DNA of 64,000 bases, taken from contig CAVZUJ010000005.1 of the NCBI GenBank assembly GCA_963778525.1, positions 193,536-257,535 on the forward strand, written 5' to 3'. The notes below the pieces were generated by a model. That model was not told the DNA's origin. It ran no database searches and saw nothing but the letters and a program-made list of their open reading frames with translations. The position numbers and the translations under genes are program-made. This document shows positions 23,728 through 31,441 of this stretch, piece after piece. The DNA comes from Schlegelella_A sp963778525. Lineage in GTDB: Bacteria; Pseudomonadota; Gammaproteobacteria; Burkholderiales; Burkholderiaceae_C. Within the stretch, counting starts at the first letter, position 1. Each line of letters starts with the position of its first letter.

Positions 23728-25571
23728 ACCAGCTCGTCTTCGTGGATGCCGCCGAGGTACGCGTCCTGGACCAGGGCGTTGCCCTTGATCTCGTCGGGCG
23801 TGCCCTCGACCAGGACGCGGCCTTCCTGCAGCACCGTGATGCGGCCGGCCAGTTCGAACAGCGCGTCCATGTCGTGGTCGATGATGATCATCGTGCGCCC
23901 CTGCGCGATCGAATTGAGCAGCCGCACGGTCTCGACGCGCTCGCGCGGGCTCATGCCCGCGAGCGGCTCGTCGAGCAGCAGCAAGCTGGGCGACGAGGCG
24001 AGGGCCAGGCCGATTTCGAGCCGGCGCTTCTCGCCGTAGGCCAGCTGCGACACCGGCGTATCGCGGCGCGCCGTGAGGTTGACGAGCTGCAGCGTGTGCT
24101 CCACCTGTTCGTCGAGGCCGGGGATCTTCGACAGGCGCCGGAACAGATCGAGCTTGAACTTGCCGCGCAGCTCCGCCAGCGCGGCGATGGTGACGTTCTC
24201 GCGCACCGTCAGCTTGTTGAAGAGCTGGTTCACCTGGTAGCTCTTGGTCAGGCCGAGCTGGCAGACGTCGGTGACGCTCTTGCCCGTGATGTCGCGGCCC
24301 TCGAAGACGATCGAGCCGGACGTCGGCGGGACCTCGCAGGTGAGCATCTTGAAGAAGGTCGTCTTGCCGGCGCCGTTCGGGCCGATGATGCCGCGCAGCT
24401 CGCCCTGCTGTACCGTGAAGTCGATGCCCTCGTTGGCGACGACGCCGCCATAGCGCTTGGTCAGGCCCCGGGCCTGCAGGAGCGGCCCCTGGTAGCTGGC
24501 GGGAACCGGATGGCGTGCTGCCATCGGCGCGACCGGCGCGATCGGCGCGGCGGGAGCGGCCGGAGCGGCTTCCTGCGCCGGCTCGGGGGCGGCGGCGCCC
24601 TTGCCGCTCGCGAGCGCGAACAGGTCCTTGATGCCGCCGATGATGCCCTGCCGCAGGAAGCACACCAGCAGCACGAACACCAGCCCGAGCACCAGCTTCC
24701 AGGCCGCGCCGAGCTTCAGGGTGGCCTGCAGGAAGTCCTGCAGGAAGAGCCAGACGCCGGCGCCGACGAGCGGGCCGAACAGCGTGCCGCGGCCACCGAT
24801 GGCGGTCTGCATGATCAGCTGGCCCGAGGTGTCGAACATGAAGGCGTCCGGCGGCATGAAGGCCTGCAGCACGCCGAGCAGGCCGCCGGCGAAGCCGGCG
24901 TAGGCGGCGGCGATCACGAAGGCGGTGAGCTTGTAGCCTTGCACGTTGTGGCCGACCGCCGCGGCGCGCAGTGGGTTCTCGCGGATGGCGGTGAAGATGA
25001 CGCCCACCGGCGAGCGCACGATGCGCAGCGCGATCACGATGCCGACGAAATAGCAGAACGCGAGAAACGGATAGAGCGCCCAGCCGGACGTGAAATTCAG
25101 CGTCGTGAAGCCGAGGTCGAAGCTCGGGGTGGGCACGCCGGGCAGGCCGTTCTCGCCGCCCGTCCACGCCGAGAGTGGATTGAACTCGACGAAGAAGAAG
25201 ATCTCGGCGATGGCCACCGTGATCATGGCGAAGTAGATCCCGGTGCGCCTGAGCGCAAGCAGGCCGATCAGGTAGCCCACCAGTGCGGCGGCCACCATGC
25301 CGATGAAGAGCGCCGGCACCACGTGCGTGAAGCCGGTGCGGGTGAGCAGGTAGGCGGCGACGAAGCCGCCGGTGCCGTAGAACGCCGATTGGCCGAACGA
25401 GAGCAGGCCGGTGTAGCCGAACAGGATGTCGAAGCCGATGCCGAAGAGGCCCCAGACCAGGATGCGGTTGACGGTGTTGGGCGCCGCGTTGAGATGGGGC
25501 AGCACGAAGGGCACCGCGATCAGGACGGCTGCCGTCACGATCTCGACCAGAACCGGTCGCTTGCTGAACAT
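23724..25571 (-). CDS. Fused ABC transporter permease-ATPase (LivM-LivG), second cassette
   Basis: A 615-residue protein. Residues 1-318 form a LivM-type permease (many hydrophobic segments, GRGTLFGPLVGAG near 260). An Ala/Pro-rich linker runs from about 325 to 360 (EAAPAAPAAPIAPVAP). The LivG-type ATPase follows, with Walker A GPNGAGKTT at 397-405, signature LAYGEKRR and Walker B LLLLDEPLAG. The reading frame is unbroken across the linker, and the composition of the linker supports a true fusion. It lies 13 bases from the LivH gene stop and overlaps livF. It forms half of the importer channel plus one of the two ATPase sites. Confidence 0.9.
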   Translation of the reverse strand: MFSKRPVLVEIVTAAVLIAVPFVLPHLNAAPNTVNRILVWGLFGIGFDILFGYTGLLSFGQSAFYGTGGFVAAYLLTRTGFTHVVPALFIGMVAAALVGYLIGLLALRRTGIYFAMITVAIAEIFFFVEFNPLSAWTGGENGLPGVPTPSFDLGFTTLNFTSGWALYPFLAFCYFVGIVIALRIVRSPVGVIFTAIRENPLRAAAVGHNVQGYKLTAFVIAAAYAGFAGGLLGVLQAFMPPDAFMFDTSGQLIMQTAIGGRGTLFGPLVGAGVWLFLQDFLQATLKLGAAWKLVLGLVFVLLVCFLRQGIIGGIKDLFALASGKGAAAPEPAQEAAPAAPAAPIAPVAPMAARHPVPASYQGPLLQARGLTKRYGGVVANEGIDFTVQQGELRGIIGPNGAGKTTFFKMLTCEVPPTSGSIVFEGRDITGKSVTDVCQLGLTKSYQVNQLFNKLTVRENVTIAALAELRGKFKLDLFRRLSKIPGLDEQVEHTLQLVNLTARRDTPVSQLAYGEKRRLEIGLALASSPSLLLLDEPLAGMSPRERVETVRLLNSIAQGRTMIIIDHDMDALFELAGRITVLQEGRVLVEGTPDEIKGNALVQDAYLGGIHEDELV

Positions 25572-25584
25572 CAGGAGGAAGCCT

Positions 25585-26460
25585 TCAATCGCGGCCGCGC
25601 GCGCCGAACAGGCCGCGCGGGCGCACCAGCAACACCAGCGTCATGGCCGCAAAGAGCATGATGTAGGCGTAGCCGGGGTTGACCATCGAGGTGAGGCTGA
25701 TGATCTCGCCGGCGATCAGGCCGCCGACCACCGCCCCGACGAACGAGCCGACGCCGCCGATGACCACGACGACGAAGGTCTGCACCAGGATCGCTTCGCC
25801 CATGTCGGGCGAGAGCGACACCACGGGGGCGTTGACGATGCCCGCGAAGCCGGCCGCCATTGCACCGATCCCGAACACCACCATGAACACCCGATAGACG
25901 TCGATGCCGAGCGAATCGACCATCACCGCGTCTTCGATGCCGGCGCGCACGATCATGCCCAGGCGGGTCCGGTAGAGCACGATGAACAGCGCCAGCAGTG
26001 CGACCGCGACGATGCCGACGACCGCCAGTCGGTAGGTGGGATAGAACATCACGCCCAGCGACGTGATGCCCGAGAGCGCGGCCGGCGCGGGCACGGTCTT
26101 GGAGTCGCTCGAGAAGAAGAACCGAACGATCTCCATGAAGACGATGGACAGGCCGAACGTCACCAGCAGCTGGTCCTCGTTCGGGCGGCCGTAGAAATGC
26201 CGGATGATGACCCGCTCCATCACCACGCCCACCACCAGCATGAAGAGCGTGCCGGCGATCACGGCAATGACGAAGGAGCCGGTGGCCTGGTAGGCGACGT
26301 AGCCGGCATAGCCGCCCATCATGAACATCGCGCCGTGCGCGAGGTTCAGTACCCCGAGCGTGCCGTAGATGATCGTCAGGCCCGAGCTGATGAGCGCAAG
26401 CAACGCGCCCTGCGCCAGGCCGTTGAACAGTTGCGAAAGGAAGTTGGACCAGGTGATCAT
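25585..26460 (-). CDS. Branched-chain-amino-acid-type ABC permease (LivH-like), second cassette
   Basis: A 291-residue membrane protein with LivH landmarks: TLGVLNLAHGAMFMMGGYAG near the start and GGVGSFVGAVVGG near residue 230. I chose the ATG at 26460; an in-frame TTG lies nine bases upstream. No good ribosome site is seen, and an intrinsic terminator sits just upstream, so translation and transcription of this gene are probably weaker than those of the binding protein. Partners are the fused LivM-LivG and LivF downstream. Confidence 0.9.
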   Translation of the reverse strand: MITWSNFLSQLFNGLAQGALLALISSGLTIIYGTLGVLNLAHGAMFMMGGYAGYVAYQATGSFVIAVIAGTLFMLVVGVVMERVIIRHFYGRPNEDQLLVTFGLSIVFMEIVRFFFSSDSKTVPAPAALSGITSLGVMFYPTYRLAVVGIVAVALLALFIVLYRTRLGMIVRAGIEDAVMVDSLGIDVYRVFMVVFGIGAMAAGFAGIVNAPVVSLSPDMGEAILVQTFVVVVIGGVGSFVGAVVGGLIAGEIISLTSMVNPGYAYIMLFAAMTLVLLVRPRGLFGARGRD

Positions 26461-26467
26461 GGCGGGC

Positions 26468-26511
26468 AAAAAAGGGCGCGGCAGGCAGCGGATGCTGCGA
26501 CTTGCCGCGCC
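26468..26511 (-). terminator. Strong intrinsic terminator between the binding-protein gene and livH
   Basis: On the minus strand, GGCGCGGCA (26511-26503) pairs with TGCCGCGCC (26483-26475), with a nested GCAGC/GCTGC stem inside, and is followed by six U residues (A run at 26468-26473). It begins 19 bases after the binding-protein stop. Partial termination here would give many more receptor transcripts than permease/ATPase transcripts, a common arrangement in ABC importer operons. Confidence 0.85.
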
Positions 26512-26530
26512 GATTCTCGACGGAGATCGA

Positions 26531-27874
26531 TCAGGTGTACGAGCCGAGGCTGCAGCCGAAGGCGTCGGGCGCCTGCATCAGGCCTGCGCCGGGCACGACT
26601 TCGACCACTTCCCAGTAGTCTTCCTTGTTCTTCATGTCCTTGGGCGCCTTGCCCTTGACGATGATCACCGGGCGGACCAGCTGGTGGTCGGCGGAGCGCC
26701 ATTGCACCTCGCCCACCACCGAGTTGAGCTTGCGCGGCGACTCGTAGGACTTGATCACGTCGGGCGGATAGAAGGACCCGGCGTTCTCGACGGCTTCGGC
26801 CCATAGCGCGAACTCCATGTAGGCGTTCTCGGCGCCCCACTCGGGCTTATAGCCGAACTTCTTCTCGAACTCGTCGACGAACATCTTGGCCAGCGGGTAC
26901 CTGTCTTCCAATGTCCACCAGAAATCGGTGGCGGCGTAGACGCCTTCGGTAATTTCCGGGCCGACCTCGCGGGCCAGGAACGGGATCTGGTAGGGAATCA
27001 CCAGCTTCATCTTCGGCAAGAGGCCGAACTGCTTGGCCTGCTGCGTGGACAGCACCGCGTCGTGGCCCCAGTTCACGTTGATCAGGAACTCGGCGCCGGA
27101 GTTGGCGATGTTGGTGAGGTAGGAGCTGAAGTCGGGCGCGCCCAGCGGCGAGACCTGGTTGGTGACCATCGTCCAGCCACCGTTCTTGGTCAGGTAGTCG
27201 TTGACCGACTTCGTGACAGTGTGGCCGTAGGTGTAGTCGGGCGTCATGAACGCCGCCTTCTTGTTCTTGCCGTAGGCCTTGAGCAGGGCCGGGCCGATCG
27301 CGTTGGCAGCCGTCTCGCCGTAGAAGTTCTGGCGCACGCCGTAGCGCACGCAGTCCTTGCCGGTGGTGTCGTTCGAGCCGGAGATGCCGCACACGAAGAG
27401 CACCTTCTCGCGCTGCGCCAGCTTGTTCAGCGCCACCGCCACCGCGCTCGACGTGCCGCCGGTGATCATGATCGCCTTGTTCTCGGTGATGAAGCGCTGC
27501 TGCGCCTGCACCGCGTCATTCGGCTTGGCGGCCGAGTCGGCGACGCCGTACTTCAGCTCCTTGCCGAGCACGCCCTTGGTGGTCTTGGGCGAGATCTGCT
27601 TGATCAGCGGATGGCCGGCGTTGATGTGCTCGATGGCCAGCTGGTAGCCCTTGAGCTCGTCCTCGCCCTGCACCGCGTAGGTGCCGGTGCGCGGCACGCT
27701 GATGCCGATGAACACCGAACTGCCGGACGCGCCGGCCGGCCAGGTGCCGATGGGCGGCTGGTCGGCGGCGAACGCCAGGCTCGGCAGCACCAGGCCGCCA
27801 GCCACTCCCATCCCCGTCTTGAGGAAATCCCGGCGGGCAATCTCTTTGCCGCTGGCATCATCGAACTCGTTCAT
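26531..27874 (-). CDS. ABC transporter substrate-binding protein, Liv-type, Tat-exported
   Basis: A 447-residue periplasmic receptor. The ATG at 27874 has an AAGGAG site seven bases away, making it preferable to upstream in-frame codons. The signal peptide is twin-arginine type (ARRDFLKTGMGVAGG) ending at LAFAADQPP. The mature domain opens IGISVPRTGTYAVQGEDELKG and has GGTSSAVAVALNKLAQREKV, typical of Peripla_BP_6 receptors. It is long for the family. It is the first gene of the second importer cassette, divergent from a MarR regulator, and is followed by an intrinsic terminator. Ligand unknown; many related receptors bind aromatic or branched amino acids. Confidence 0.88.
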   Translation of the reverse strand: MNEFDDASGKEIARRDFLKTGMGVAGGLVLPSLAFAADQPPIGTWPAGASGSSVFIGISVPRTGTYAVQGEDELKGYQLAIEHINAGHPLIKQISPKTTKGVLGKELKYGVADSAAKPNDAVQAQQRFITENKAIMITGGTSSAVAVALNKLAQREKVLFVCGISGSNDTTGKDCVRYGVRQNFYGETAANAIGPALLKAYGKNKKAAFMTPDYTYGHTVTKSVNDYLTKNGGWTMVTNQVSPLGAPDFSSYLTNIANSGAEFLINVNWGHDAVLSTQQAKQFGLLPKMKLVIPYQIPFLAREVGPEITEGVYAATDFWWTLEDRYPLAKMFVDEFEKKFGYKPEWGAENAYMEFALWAEAVENAGSFYPPDVIKSYESPRKLNSVVGEVQWRSADHQLVRPVIIVKGKAPKDMKNKEDYWEVVEVVPGAGLMQAPDAFGCSLGSYT

Positions 27875-27991
27875 CACGGACTCTCCTTGGGTAGTCGCAA
27901 GCTGGGGCACGAACAGGGGTCGCCGGCGGGCCGCTGGCGAAAGAGATGCCGGGTCAGTTGCGATGAATTTGTATCGCGACACGACATTCGC

Positions 27992-28019
27992 TTGAATTTA
28001 CATCGCCATGCGATATAAC
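27992..28019 (+). promoter_or_regulatory. Sigma-70-type promoter of the marR gene
   Basis: A -35-like TTGAAT (27992-27997) and a -10-like TATAAC (28014-28019) are separated by 16 bases. The predicted start site, about 28026, would give a leader of roughly 67 bases to the GTG at 28093. The region is markedly less GC-rich than its surroundings, as expected for a promoter. Confidence 0.6.
28002..28014. promoter_or_regulatory. Palindromic operator candidate for the MarR regulator
   Basis: ATCGC-cat-GCGAT is a perfect 5+5 inverted repeat lying between the -35 and -10 boxes of the marR promoter. A partial copy (GTATCGCGAC, 27971-27980) lies upstream, toward the importer operon. A repressor bound here would block its own promoter and could block the divergent one. 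Inferred from position and symmetry. Confidence 0.55.
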
Positions 28020-28092
28020 GTCAACCGTGAAAACGCGGAACGATTCTTCGAAGCCGGCCCCTCTGCAGCGGCGGCTTGCCGGGGAGGGTCAG

Positions 28093-28509
28093 GTGCACGA
28101 CGAGGAATTTCGCAGGCTGGCGGCCTTCAGGGTGTTGCTGCGGCAGTTCCAGTTCTTCAGCGAGCAGGCGGCGCAGGCGCTCGGCCTCACCTCGCTGCAA
28201 TACCAGACCTTGCTTGCCATCAAGGCGCACGAGGAAGCCGGCCCCGTCACCGTGACCGGCCTGGCGCAGGTCCTGATCATCAAGCACAACAGCGCGGTCG
28301 GCCTGATCGACCGCATCGAGCAGCTCGGCCTGGTGACCCGCCGCCACCCGGAGAGCGACCGGCGCAGCGTCGTCGTCGAGCTCACGCCGCGCGGCAAGCG
28401 CATCGTCGGCCGGCTGGCGACACAGCACCGCCTCGAGCTGCAGCGCGTGGCCGCCAAGCTCGGCCGGCACGCCGGCCAGTTCGCCAAGCCGGTAGCCGAA
28501 GCGGCCTGA
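28093..28509 (+). CDS. MarR-family transcriptional regulator
   Basis: A 138-residue winged-helix regulator. I chose the GTG at 28093 because GGGGAGGG lies four bases upstream and it fits the mapped promoter; an in-frame GTG at 28027 would add 22 residues but would sit at the predicted transcription start. EQAAQALGLTSLQYQTLLAI is the start of the MarR DNA-binding domain, and DRRSVVVELTPRGKRIV is the wing. It is divergent from the second importer operon and followed at once by a Rieske gene on the opposite strand. It probably represses the importer until the transported compound binds. Confidence 0.88.
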   Translation: MHDEEFRRLAAFRVLLRQFQFFSEQAAQALGLTSLQYQTLLAIKAHEEAGPVTVTGLAQVLIIKHNSAVGLIDRIEQLGLVTRRHPESDRRSVVVELTPRGKRIVGRLATQHRLELQRVAAKLGRHAGQFAKPVAEAA

Positions 28510-28518
28510 AGCGACGGC

Positions 28519-29706
28519 CTAGCGCTCGCCAAGGTGCGCCGCCACGTCGGCGTGGAACCAGCCGATTCCCTGCTCGGCGCGCCCGGCGGTGAGAAAGCGG
28601 TTGGCGCCGCTCGCCAGGCCCTTCTGGATGCCGATGGCGCAGGCGATGTCCTCCTTCTGGAACACGCCTTCTTCGATCAGGCGGAATGTCTTCTCCCAAT
28701 GCGCAGCCCAGTCGGGCGTCGCCCGGTCGGCCGGGATCAGCATCCGGTGCGTCCAGCGCAAGGTGCCCGCGGCCACCGGATAGAGGGTCACGAGGCTCAG
28801 GTAGTCGGGATGAAAGATGGTGATCGTGTTCGGAAAGATCACGTGGCTGGGCGTGACCAGCTCGCACAGGTCCGGCATGCCTTCGGGCAGCGCCGTGCCG
28901 CCGGCCTCGTGCTCCCTGGCCCAGGCTTCGCCGGCGCGGCGCGCCACCAGCGACTGGATGTGCGGGCCGAAACGAATCGTCGCGGTATTGCCGTCGGCGA
29001 AGAAGGGATAGATCGTGTCCTTGTGCAGGACGCGGATGTGATAGGCCTCGAGAAAGGCATCGACGATCAGCTTCCAGTTCGCCGGGTACTCGGCCGAGAC
29101 GCTGCGAAAGTGCGAAAGCCCTTCGATGGCGAAGAACGGCATCTGCGCATCGAGCTCGCCGAGATGCGCGGCCACGTCGATCGTCGCGCCCGGCGTCGGC
29201 ACGACCCAGAGCAGGCCGTGCCGCTCCTCGCAAGGCAAGGGCACCAGGCTTTCGCCCGCGGCGCCGCAATCGCGGTCGAAGGCTTCGGCATGCAGGCGAT
29301 GCCGCAGGGCACCGTCGAGCTTGTAGGTCCAGCCGTGATACGGGCAGACGACGCTGCCGCGCGCTGCGGCCGCACCGGTGTTCTCCACGAGGCGCATGCC
29401 GCGATGCCGGCAGACGTTGAGGAAGGTGCGAAAGCGGCCGTCGGTGTCGCGCGTGAGCAGCAGCGGCACCTCGTACTCGTCGTTCGCGAGCACCTGGCCC
29501 GGCTTCAGTTCGCTGGCGTGCCCGGCGATCAGCGGCAGCGGCCGGAACAGGCGCTCGATCTCGGCGTCGCGCACGGCCGGACTGGCGTAGTTCTCGACCG
29601 GGATGCGAGCCACCTCGGCGCCCGTCTCCTGCCATTCGAGACGGCCCGACAGCACCTGGCTGCGGACGCGCTCTAGCTGCGAAGCGAGGGTAGGGGTCAG
29701 GCTCAT
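28519..29706 (-). CDS. Rieske non-haem iron oxygenase, alpha subunit (second, ring-hydroxylating type)
   Basis: A 395-residue oxygenase starting at the ATG at 29706; upstream codons look non-coding. Rieske ligands are C99-x-H101 (CRHRG) and C121-x2-H124 (CPYHGW). The iron site is DAFLEAYHIRVLH, with H223 and H228 as ligands and an acidic residue elsewhere in the fold. It is more closely of the aromatic-ring-hydroxylating/GbcA-like layout than the first Rieske gene. No ferredoxin, reductase or beta-subunit gene is adjacent. It is convergent with marR (10 bases) and divergent from an SDR gene (104 bases), which could act on its product. Confidence 0.85.
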   Translation of the reverse strand: MSLTPTLASQLERVRSQVLSGRLEWQETGAEVARIPVENYASPAVRDAEIERLFRPLPLIAGHASELKPGQVLANDEYEVPLLLTRDTDGRFRTFLNVCRHRGMRLVENTGAAAARGSVVCPYHGWTYKLDGALRHRLHAEAFDRDCGAAGESLVPLPCEERHGLLWVVPTPGATIDVAAHLGELDAQMPFFAIEGLSHFRSVSAEYPANWKLIVDAFLEAYHIRVLHKDTIYPFFADGNTATIRFGPHIQSLVARRAGEAWAREHEAGGTALPEGMPDLCELVTPSHVIFPNTITIFHPDYLSLVTLYPVAAGTLRWTHRMLIPADRATPDWAAHWEKTFRLIEEGVFQKEDIACAIGIQKGLASGANRFLTAGRAEQGIGWFHADVAAHLGER

Positions 29707-29810
29707 CGTCGTGCGGGCTCGAAAGCCGTGATTCTGCGCGTGCGCGAGACGCGGCGAGGGCAGCGGCGCACAATCGCCCGCTCCTTCATTTCGATCGCGA
29801 CAAGGCCGGC

Positions 29811-30569
29811 ATGAACAACCCAAGATTCGCAGGCAAGGTCGCACTCGTCACCGGCGGCAACAGCGGCATCGGCCTGGCCGTTGCCAAGGGCCTGGTGGCC
29901 GAAGGCGGGCGCGTGGTCATCGTCGGACGCAATGCGCAGACGGTGGCCGCGGCCGCGGCCGGTCTCGGTTCGGCGGCGCACGGCGTCGTCGCCGACACCG
30001 GGCGGCTCGAGGGCATCGAGCGGGCCATCGCTGCCACACGCGAGTTCGGCGGCGGCCGTCTCGACATCGTGTTCGCCAACGCCGGCATCGCCAGCTACGG
30101 ACTGATCGAGACGATCAGCGAGGCGAAGTGGGACGAGCTGATGGGCGTGAATCTGAAGGGCCTCTACTTCACGTTGCAGAAAGCGCTGCCGATGATGAGC
30201 AAGGGTGGCGCGATCGTCCTCAATGCCTCGGTGGCGGCTGGCAAGGGCGACCCCGGAGGCTCTCTCTACGCCGCGAGCAAGGCCGGCGTGCGCTCGCTCG
30301 GTCGCAGCCTCGCCGCCGAGCTGGTCGGGCGCGGCATTCGCGTCAACGTCGTGAGCCCGGGCCCGATCGAGACGCCGATCTTCACCCGCACCGGCATGAG
30401 CGTCGAAGCCACGGCGAACCTGAAGAGCGCCTGGACCGAGCGCAATCCGATGAAGCGTTTCGGCACGCCCGACGAAGTGGCGGCGACGGTGCTCTTCCTC
30501 GCTTGCGACGAAGCTTCGTACATCACCGGCGTCGACCTGCTCGTCGACGGCGGGCGCGGCAGCTTCTGA
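29811..30569 (+). CDS. Short-chain dehydrogenase/reductase (SDR)
   Basis: A 252-residue classical SDR. TGGNSGIG (14-21) is the cofactor loop, NAG (90-92) is the structural motif, and S140, Y153 and K157 form the catalytic set (YAASK). The C-terminal SPGPIETPIF and VDGGRGSF segments are typical of the FabG-like branch. It oxidises or reduces an alcohol/ketone with NAD(P)(H). It is divergent from the Rieske gene and its 3' end converges on xdhC eight bases away. The substrate cannot be read from the sequence. Confidence 0.9.
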   Translation: MNNPRFAGKVALVTGGNSGIGLAVAKGLVAEGGRVVIVGRNAQTVAAAAAGLGSAAHGVVADTGRLEGIERAIAATREFGGGRLDIVFANAGIASYGLIETISEAKWDELMGVNLKGLYFTLQKALPMMSKGGAIVLNASVAAGKGDPGGSLYAASKAGVRSLGRSLAAELVGRGIRVNVVSPGPIETPIFTRTGMSVEATANLKSAWTERNPMKRFGTPDEVAATVLFLACDEASYITGVDLLVDGGRGSF

Positions 30570-30577
30570 CGAAACGC

Positions 30578-31441
30578 TCAGGCCGCGCCGTGTGCGGCGC
30601 CGAGAGGTGCCGTCGCCAGCTGCGGCTGTGCCGAGACCTGCAGCAACTGCGCCAGCACCGCCGCGGCAATGACCTCGGGCGCCTTGCCTTCGATGCCCGG
30701 CACGCCGATCGGGCAGGTCATGCGCTCGATCGCCGCTGCCGGGATGCCGCGCGCTTCGAGGCGACGCACGAACTTCGCGCGCTTCGTCCGCGAGCCGATG
30801 AGCCCGAGGAACGCGAAGTCGCCGCGCCGCAGGATCGCCTCGGTGATGCGCTGGTCGAGCGCGTGCTCGTGCGTGAGCACGAGATAGAGCGCGCCGGCGG
30901 GCGCCCGCCGCACTTCGTTCTCGATGACGTCGCCCGAGATGCGCCGGATGTGCGCAGGCCAGGGCGAGCCGAGGTTGGTGCTGGCCGGGAATTCCTCGTC
31001 GCGCTCGTCGAACCAGTCGACCCGGCAGTCGAGCGTGGCGAGCAAGGTGGCGATGGCGCGGCCGACGTGGCCGGCGCCATGCAGCTGCAGGTGAAAGAGC
31101 GGCTCGCTCGCCGGCCAGGCGGCGAGCGCCTCGGCGTCGAGCGCGACAAACGCGATCGTCACGGCGCCGCCGCAACATTGGCCGAGCGCCGGCCCGAGCG
31201 CGTAGCGTTCCTCGCGTCGGCGCGCGTCGCCGCGGGCCAGCATCGCGCGCGCGGCCACGATCGCCTTCAGCTCGAGGTGGCCGCCGCCGATCGTGCCCAG
31301 CGTCGCGTCGGCGCCGACCAGCATGCGCGTGCCCGCGCCGCGCGGCACCGATCCGCGCGCCGCGACGACCTCGACCACGACGGCGGCGCGGCCGGCACGC
31401 AGCCAATCCGCGGCAAGCTCGCGCAGCTGCGACGCGATCAC
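30578..31441 (-). CDS. xdhC: Xanthine dehydrogenase accessory protein XdhC
   Basis: A 287-residue protein with a GTG start that overlaps the true xdhB stop as GTGA. XdhC landmarks are present: VVAARGSVPRGAGTRMLV near the start, GTIGGGHLELKA, the ALGQCCGGA cysteine segment, HGAGHVGRAI (Rossmann-like loop), and GLIGSRTKRAKFVRRL with CPIGVPGIEGKAPEVIAAAV at the end. XdhC binds and sulfurates the molybdenum cofactor and inserts it into XdhB. The order xdhA-xdhB-xdhC with coupled overlaps is the standard operon. Confidence 0.9.
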   Translation of the reverse strand: MIASQLRELAADWLRAGRAAVVVEVVAARGSVPRGAGTRMLVGADATLGTIGGGHLELKAIVAARAMLARGDARRREERYALGPALGQCCGGAVTIAFVALDAEALAAWPASEPLFHLQLHGAGHVGRAIATLLATLDCRVDWFDERDEEFPASTNLGSPWPAHIRRISGDVIENEVRRAPAGALYLVLTHEHALDQRITEAILRRGDFAFLGLIGSRTKRAKFVRRLEARGIPAAAIERMTCPIGVPGIEGKAPEVIAAAVLAQLLQVSAQPQLATAPLGAAHGAA

